Below, in pieces: positions 59,984 through 64,000 of a stretch of 64,000 nucleotides of DNA (the first letter of the stretch is position 1; each line of letters begins with the position of its first letter). The DNA is from Streptomyces sp. NBC_00663 (lineage in GTDB: Bacteria; Actinomycetota; Actinomycetes; Streptomycetales; Streptomycetaceae): the NCBI RefSeq assembly GCF_036226885.1, contig NZ_CP109027.1:6696001-6760000 (forward strand), in the 5' to 3' direction. Position numbers and translations under genes: made by a program. The notes beneath the pieces are model-generated. The model did not search any database and was not told where the DNA came from. It saw only the letters and a list, made by a program, of their open reading frames with translations.

Positions 59984-62029
59984 GTGGTGAACACCAACCC
60001 CAGTGGAGGACCGGCGGAAGCGTTCGGAGCGACGGCCGTCGACACGGTCAGAGCCCGGCTGCGCGTGGCCAGATTCCTGCTGTGGGTGGTCGCCGCGATA
60101 CTCGCCGTCCGCCAGGTCGCCGTCGTCCTCAGTACCCCCAGCGGGGAGCGGCTGACGGATCTGGAGACCTGGGTCGGTCCCGACGGGGTCCTCCATGTGA
60201 AGGGTTCGCTGTACGACTCGACGGAGTTCACGGGCACGCCCTTCGGCGGACTCGTCCTCAAACCGCTCACCAAGGCGGCCGAGCAGGCCCTCGGCTGGGG
60301 CTGGACCTTCGGGACGCTGCTTCTGGTGGTCGCGCTCGGTCTTGTCGTCGCGCGGGCGCTGCCTCATCCGGTGAACAGACGTACGTCCTTCTTCGCCGCG
60401 CCGGTCGCGATCAGCCTGCTGATGCTGTCGCTGCCGGTCCGCAACACGCTGTATCTCGGGCAGACCAGCATCATGCCGGTGCTGCTGGTGCTGGTCGGCT
60501 GCTTCGCCGTGCGCGGACAGCGGACCAGCGGCCTGCTCATCGGCCTGGCCGCGGCGCTCCAGCCGACCGTGCTGCTCTTCGCCGGGCTGCTGTGGTTCAC
60601 CGGGCGACGGCGGGCCGCGCTGGCCACCGGAGTCACGTTCGCGGCGAGCACGGCACTGGCGTGGGCGGCGCTGCCGCACGACTCGTACACCTACTGGGTC
60701 CATCACATGGCGGGCACCGGGCTGGGCGGTGACGCCGACGATCTCGCCAACCAGTCGCTGCACGGGGCGCTGCTGCGGGCCGGATTCGCCGGGCCGGTCG
60801 AGGTCGGGCTGTTCCTCGCGCTGGGCGTCGCGGTGGCGGCGCTCGCCCTGCGGCGGGCCGTGCGGTACGCCCGTGACGGGCAGCTGCTGCTGGCGGTGGC
60901 GGTCACCGGCTGCGCGGCGATCCTCGTGGCCCCGATGGCCTGGCAGCACCAGCTGCTGTGGGTGCTGCTCGCGGTCGTGGGCAGGGTCGGCAAGCGGGCC
61001 TCGGACCGGTATGTGTGGCCGGTCGCGGTGGTGCTGGTGATGACGCTGCCCGCGAAGATGATCCTGCCGAACATGGCCTCGCTCTACCCGCTGCGCGACA
61101 ACGTCGTCCTGCTGGCGGCGCTGGCCGCGGCGACGGTCGTGCCGTTCCTGTCCCGGACCTCGCCGTACTACCAGACGCCGATCCCCACCGAGTACGCCGA
61201 GCCGGTCCCGGCCCGCTTCCGGCGGGTGCCGCTGCTGCCGTTCCTGAAGCGGGTGCTGACGCGGCCCAACCTGCTGCTGGAGTTGCTGCTTATCCGTGTC
61301 ACCTACGCCGCCTACCAGAAGGTGCGGCTCGCGGCGACGGGCGGCACCAACTCCGAGGGGCGGGCGCGGGCCGAGGAGCACGGGCAGCAGGTCCTGGACC
61401 TCGAACGCTGGCTGCACATCGACATCGAGCACTGGGCGAACCACGCGGTCGTCAAGGTCGACTGGCTGCGGAACTTCTTCGACTTCTATTACGAGTCCTT
61501 CCACTTCGTGGTCCCGCTGACGGTCCTCGGCGTCCTCTACTGGCGCCGCCCCGTCGACTACCGCTGGGCCCGCGCCTCCCTCGGCTTCGCCACCCTCCTC
61601 GCCCTGGTCGGCTTCTGGCTCTACCCGCTCGCCCCGCCCCGTCTGATGCCGTCCCTCGGCGTCATCGACACGGTCCACGGCGTCCAGGACTTCTCCAAGC
61701 CCGACTACGGCACCCTGACCGCCCTCACCAACCAGTACGCGGCGATGCCCTCGCTGCACTTCGGCTGGTCGCTGTGGTGCGGGGTCGTCATCGCGATCGT
61801 CGCGCCGAAGTGGTGGATGAAGGCGCTGGGACTGCTGCACCCGTTCTTCACGGTCACGGCGATCGTGGCCACCGGCAACCACTGGGTGCTGGACGCGGTC
61901 GGCGGTGCGGTGGTGGTGAGCGCGGGCTTCGGGCTGTCGTATCTCTTCCAGGGGCCGCGGGCGCGCAGGGTGAAGGACGCGGCGGTGAGTGAGAAGCCGG
62001 CGTTGGTGCGCGCCTCCGGGAGCGGGTGA
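59984..62029 (+). CDS. Bifunctional GT87 glycosyltransferase / PAP2-family phosphatase
   Basis: 681 residues from the GTG at 59984 (GGGAGG eight bases upstream). The first 430 residues are a multi-pass membrane domain of the GT87 polyprenol-mannosyltransferase type (TFGTLLLVVALGLVVARALP; TYWVHHMAGTGLGGDADDLA). The second part is PAP2_3-like: PSLHFGWS (H592) and GNHWVLDAVGG (H633, D637), with the RWARASL region before. Such fusions are predicted to mannosylate lipids and cut lipid phosphates. Flanked by a DUF2330 gene, divergent. Confidence 0.87.
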   Translation: MVNTNPSGGPAEAFGATAVDTVRARLRVARFLLWVVAAILAVRQVAVVLSTPSGERLTDLETWVGPDGVLHVKGSLYDSTEFTGTPFGGLVLKPLTKAAEQALGWGWTFGTLLLVVALGLVVARALPHPVNRRTSFFAAPVAISLLMLSLPVRNTLYLGQTSIMPVLLVLVGCFAVRGQRTSGLLIGLAAALQPTVLLFAGLLWFTGRRRAALATGVTFAASTALAWAALPHDSYTYWVHHMAGTGLGGDADDLANQSLHGALLRAGFAGPVEVGLFLALGVAVAALALRRAVRYARDGQLLLAVAVTGCAAILVAPMAWQHQLLWVLLAVVGRVGKRASDRYVWPVAVVLVMTLPAKMILPNMASLYPLRDNVVLLAALAAATVVPFLSRTSPYYQTPIPTEYAEPVPARFRRVPLLPFLKRVLTRPNLLLELLLIRVTYAAYQKVRLAATGGTNSEGRARAEEHGQQVLDLERWLHIDIEHWANHAVVKVDWLRNFFDFYYESFHFVVPLTVLGVLYWRRPVDYRWARASLGFATLLALVGFWLYPLAPPRLMPSLGVIDTVHGVQDFSKPDYGTLTALTNQYAAMPSLHFGWSLWCGVVIAIVAPKWWMKALGLLHPFFTVTAIVATGNHWVLDAVGGAVVVSAGFGLSYLFQGPRARRVKDAAVSEKPALVRASGSG

Positions 62030-62121
62030 CAGATGAACCAGTTGGGCACATCAGCGCCCGGCGGACGGCCGCGCCCACAACCGCCGCGCCCATGGCTGTC
62101 GCGCCGGACGGCGTAGGGCTC

Positions 62122-62170
62122 GGGGGAGGCAGGAGCGGGGCGTGAGGGACGGGATGCTCCTGCCTCCCCC
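62122..62170. terminator. Long hairpin after the GT87-PAP2 gene
   Basis: A perfect 15-base stem, GGGGGAGGCAGGAGC (62122-62136) with GCTCCTGCCTCCCCC (62156-62170), loop 19 bases, lies 92 bases past the stop. It may terminate the rightward transcript. Confidence 0.75.
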
Positions 62171-62180
62171 GGGTCTGGAC

Positions 62181-62210
62181 GGGCCGGCGGCGCCGGGAAG
62201 CCGCCGGCCC
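62181..62210. terminator. Second hairpin, end of the P450 transcript
   Basis: GGGCCGGCGGC (62181-62191) pairs with GCCGCCGGCCC (62200-62210); flanking GGGAATGGGGGGAGG could also pair with CCTCCCCCGGG of the previous hairpin. It lies 17 bases past the P450 stop (62227), so it suits leftward termination. Confidence 0.75.
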
Positions 62211-62226
62211 GGGAATGGGGGGAGGG

Positions 62227-63462
62227 TCAGGCCACGCTGACCTGGAGTTCCTTCACGCCGTTGATCCACGCCGAGCGCAGGCGGCGGGGGTCCCCGGTCA
62301 GGACCAGGTTCGGCATCGCGTCGGCTATCGCGTTGAAGATCAGGTCGATCTCCAGGACCGCCAGGGACTTGCCCAGGCAGTAGTGGGGGCCGCCGCCTCC
62401 GAAGCCGAGGTGGGGGTTGGGGTCGCGGGTGATGTCGAAGGTGTCGGGGTCGGTGAAGACCTCGGGGTCGTGGTTGGCGGAGGCGTAGAAGATGCCGACC
62501 CGGTCGCCCTTCCTGATCAGCTTGCCGCCCAGTTCGGTGTCCTGAGTGGCGGTGCGCTGGAAGGAGTTGACCGGGGTGGCCCAGCGGACGATCTCCTCCG
62601 CCGCGGTCGCCGGGCGCTCGGCCTTGTACCGCTCCCACTGGTCGGGGTGGGTGAGGAAGGCGTGCATGCCGTGGGTGATGGCGTTGCGGGTGGTCTCGTT
62701 GCCGGCCACCGCCAGCATCAGCACGAAGAAGCCGAACTCGTCGGAGTTCAGGTTGCCTTCGTCCTCCGCCGCGACCAGGGCCGTCACGATGTCCTTCGCC
62801 GGACACTGCTTGCGGTCGGCCGCCATGTTCATCGCGAACGCGATGAGCTCCATCGCCGACTGCTGGCCGACTTCCTCGGTGATCGCGTACTCGGGATCGT
62901 CGTACGAGATCATCTTGTTGGACCAGTCGAAGATCTTGGCCCGGTCGTCCTGCGGGATGCCGATGAGCTCGGCGATGGCCTGGAGGGGCAGTTCGCAGGC
63001 CACCTCGGTGACGAAGTCGAAGGATCCGGGGTGTTGGCGGGCGTTCGCCGCGATCGCGGTGGCGCGGGCGCGGAGGTTGTCCTCCAGGGCGCGGATGGCG
63101 CGCGGGGTGAACACGCGCTGGACGATGCTGCGGACCCGGGTGTGCTCCGGCGGGTCCATGTTGAGCAGGATCAGGCGCTGGGCGTCGATGGCGTCGCGTT
63201 CGATGTGCTCGTTGAAGCGGATGATCGCCGTGTTGAGGGTGGAGGAGAAGAGCTCGGGGTGGGTGGAGACGTACTTGACGTCCGCGTGCCGTGTCACCGC
63301 CCAGTAGCCCTCGTCCTGGAAGCCGGCGATGTTGCCCGCCTGGGGGATCCAGCGGACCGGTTCCACCCGGCGCAGTTCGGCGAACTCCGGCAGCGGAACG
63401 CGCTGTTGCAGCAGATCGGGATCGGTGAGGTCGAACCCGTCGGGGAGCTCTGGACAGGTCAT
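62227..63462 (-). CDS. cyp125: Cytochrome P450, CYP125-like steroid 26-monooxygenase
   Basis: 411 residues from ATG 63462 with GGAGC. The I-helix AGNETTRNAITHGM (253 onward), the ExxR-type EEIVRW, and the heme cysteine C362 in FGGGGPHYCLGKSLA are all present. The N-terminus (PDGFDLTDPDLLQQRVPLPE) and most of the sequence closely resemble mycobacterial CYP125, which hydroxylates the sterol side chain end. Divergent from a FadA5-like thiolase, the same arrangement as in Mycobacterium tuberculosis. Whether it works on cholesterol itself cannot be told. Confidence 0.87.
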   Translation of the reverse strand: MTCPELPDGFDLTDPDLLQQRVPLPEFAELRRVEPVRWIPQAGNIAGFQDEGYWAVTRHADVKYVSTHPELFSSTLNTAIIRFNEHIERDAIDAQRLILLNMDPPEHTRVRSIVQRVFTPRAIRALEDNLRARATAIAANARQHPGSFDFVTEVACELPLQAIAELIGIPQDDRAKIFDWSNKMISYDDPEYAITEEVGQQSAMELIAFAMNMAADRKQCPAKDIVTALVAAEDEGNLNSDEFGFFVLMLAVAGNETTRNAITHGMHAFLTHPDQWERYKAERPATAAEEIVRWATPVNSFQRTATQDTELGGKLIRKGDRVGIFYASANHDPEVFTDPDTFDITRDPNPHLGFGGGGPHYCLGKSLAVLEIDLIFNAIADAMPNLVLTGDPRRLRSAWINGVKELQVSVA

Positions 63463-63534
63463 GGGGCAGCTCCAGCCGTGTTCCAGCCTTGTTCGGCGGT
63501 CTTCTGACGGTCCATCAGGTCGTCCGGTGAACGT

Positions 63535-63548
63535 AGTAACGGGTTCTA
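63535..63548. promoter_or_regulatory. KstR-like box 1
   Basis: AGTAACGGGTTCTA fits the KstR consensus TnnAACnnGTTnnA, as I recall it, with one mismatch at the first base. It is 72 bases before the P450 start. KstR is the TetR-type repressor of sterol genes in actinobacteria. Confidence 0.55.
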
Positions 63549-63554
63549 GAAGTA

Positions 63555-63578
63555 GCAAGAGGCGTGCACGACTCTTGC
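63555..63578. promoter_or_regulatory. Dyad centred on GTGCAC in the P450-thiolase gap
   Basis: GCAAGAG (63555-63561), GTGCAC in the middle, CTCTTGC (63572-63578): a 24-base dyad. It is unlike the KstR boxes and could bind a second regulator. Confidence 0.55.
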
Positions 63579-63610
63579 GGCGACGGACCCCCTGTCAGCA
63601 GACTGCCTGT

Positions 63611-63634
63611 GGAACTAGAACACGTACTAGTTCC
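63611..63634. promoter_or_regulatory. KstR-like box 2 within a perfect dyad
   Basis: GGAACTAG (63611-63618) and CTAGTTCC (63627-63634) form a perfect inverted repeat; the inner TAGAACACGTACTA fits TnnAACnnGTTnnA with a single mismatch (GTA for GTT). It is 65 bases before the thiolase start. Confidence 0.6.
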
Positions 63635-63698
63635 GCGTGGCGGGCCGGGCCGGGACGCCCCCGCGCCGCGCGGGTACGCAGGAGAGGAACTCCTTTTC

Positions 63699-64000
63699 AT
63701 GGCCGCGGAACCCGTGATCGTCGAAGCCGTACGCACCCCCATCGGCAGGCGCGGTGGCGCGCTCGCCAACCTCCACCCCGCCTATCTGCTGGGCGAGACC
63801 TACCGTGAACTCCTCGGCCGCACCGGCATCCCCGCCGACTGCGTCGAGCAGATCGTCGGCGGCACCGTGACCCACGCCGGCGAGCAGTCCATGAACCCCG
63901 CGCGCACGGCCTGGCTGACCATGGGCCTGCCGTACGAGACGGCGGCGACGACGGTCGACTGTCAGTGCGGCTCCTCGCAGCAGGCCTCGCACATGACGGC
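63699..64000 (+). CDS. fadA5: FadA5-like acetyl-CoA acyltransferase (thiolase), partial
   Basis: The first 100 residues of a thiolase cut by the window edge. MAAEPVIVEAVRTPIGRRGG is the standard thiolase start and the nucleophile is C90 in TTVDCQCGSSQQASHM, which matches mycobacterial FadA5. That enzyme removes the sterol side chain's last C3 unit. Ribosome site GGAGAGGA. Divergent from the P450, with KstR-like boxes between, so probably induced by sterol-derived ligands. Confidence 0.85.
   Translation, partial: MAAEPVIVEAVRTPIGRRGGALANLHPAYLLGETYRELLGRTGIPADCVEQIVGGTVTHAGEQSMNPARTAWLTMGLPYETAATTVDCQCGSSQQASHMT

Overview
The window is high-GC actinobacterial DNA. Strong GC bias at third codon positions, many GTG and some TTG starts, leaderless promoters and the gene content (fasR-fabD-fabH-acpP-fabF, homodimeric pyruvate dehydrogenase E1, DUF3145, DUF3052, tandem TerD genes) point to a Streptomyces chromosome core region. 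No plasmid, phage or rRNA features are seen. All family assignments come from reading the translated sequence; no database search was possible.

Layout. 1-7.2 kb: end of a secreted-protein gene, a LysR regulator divergent from an NAD-binding dehydrogenase plus RidA, and a sugar block (GH3 beta-glucosidase, aldose 1-epimerase, SGNH lipoprotein). 7.4-13 kb: DUF3145 and the leftward fatty-acid synthase II operon fabD-fabH-acpP-fabF with its PucR-type activator fasR upstream. 13-22.5 kb: pirin, beta-lactamase-fold protein, acetyltransferase, a MerR-aldo/keto reductase pair with a textbook MerR operator, DUF4429, a DUF1023 hydrolase, a divergent TetR/DHA2 exporter pair and a potassium-channel-like protein. 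22.6-26.7 kb: aceE, DUF3052 and an AhpE-type peroxiredoxin.

26.8-35.9 kb is the most distinctive block: a Ter stress system. Two TerD genes, a DUF475/TerC-type membrane protein, a TerA-like protein and a third TerD with a Q-P-Y tail sit beside a three-gene biosynthetic operon: a CitE/HpcH-type lyase, an 821-residue PRTase-TRSP-PRTase-PELOTA fusion, and a HAD phosphatase. The known prediction for such modules is synthesis of a nucleoside-like metabolite coupled to metal or stress sensing.

35.9-44.2 kb: FmdB zinc ribbon, coiled-coil protein, DUF4097 lipoprotein, a solitary TnpB-like gene whose stop codon lies inside a tRNA-Val(TAC) gene, then small metabolic and membrane genes. 44.3-52.8 kb: SodC-like protein, DoxX, FAD protein, PhoD phosphatase, secreted HNH nuclease, a yybP-ykoY-type manganese riboswitch before a UPF0016/GDT1 transporter, HAD phosphatase and a peptidoglycan-binding-domain protein. 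52.9-62 kb: an MFS exporter carrying a C-terminal MarR-like domain, a 5.5-copy tandem array of a roughly 102-bp unit, two unknown proteins, DUF1992, an FHA-like protein, an O-methyltransferase, DUF2330 and a GT87-PAP2 fusion. The window ends in a divergent CYP125-like P450 / FadA5-like thiolase pair separated by three dyads, two resembling KstR boxes, which suggests a steroid side-chain catabolism locus continuing to the right.

A GGGGCGCGGGGAACTGCGCG-type repeat recurs across the window, almost always at gene 3' ends. One copy is read in frame inside the PRTase fusion, and it also heads each unit of the tandem array.
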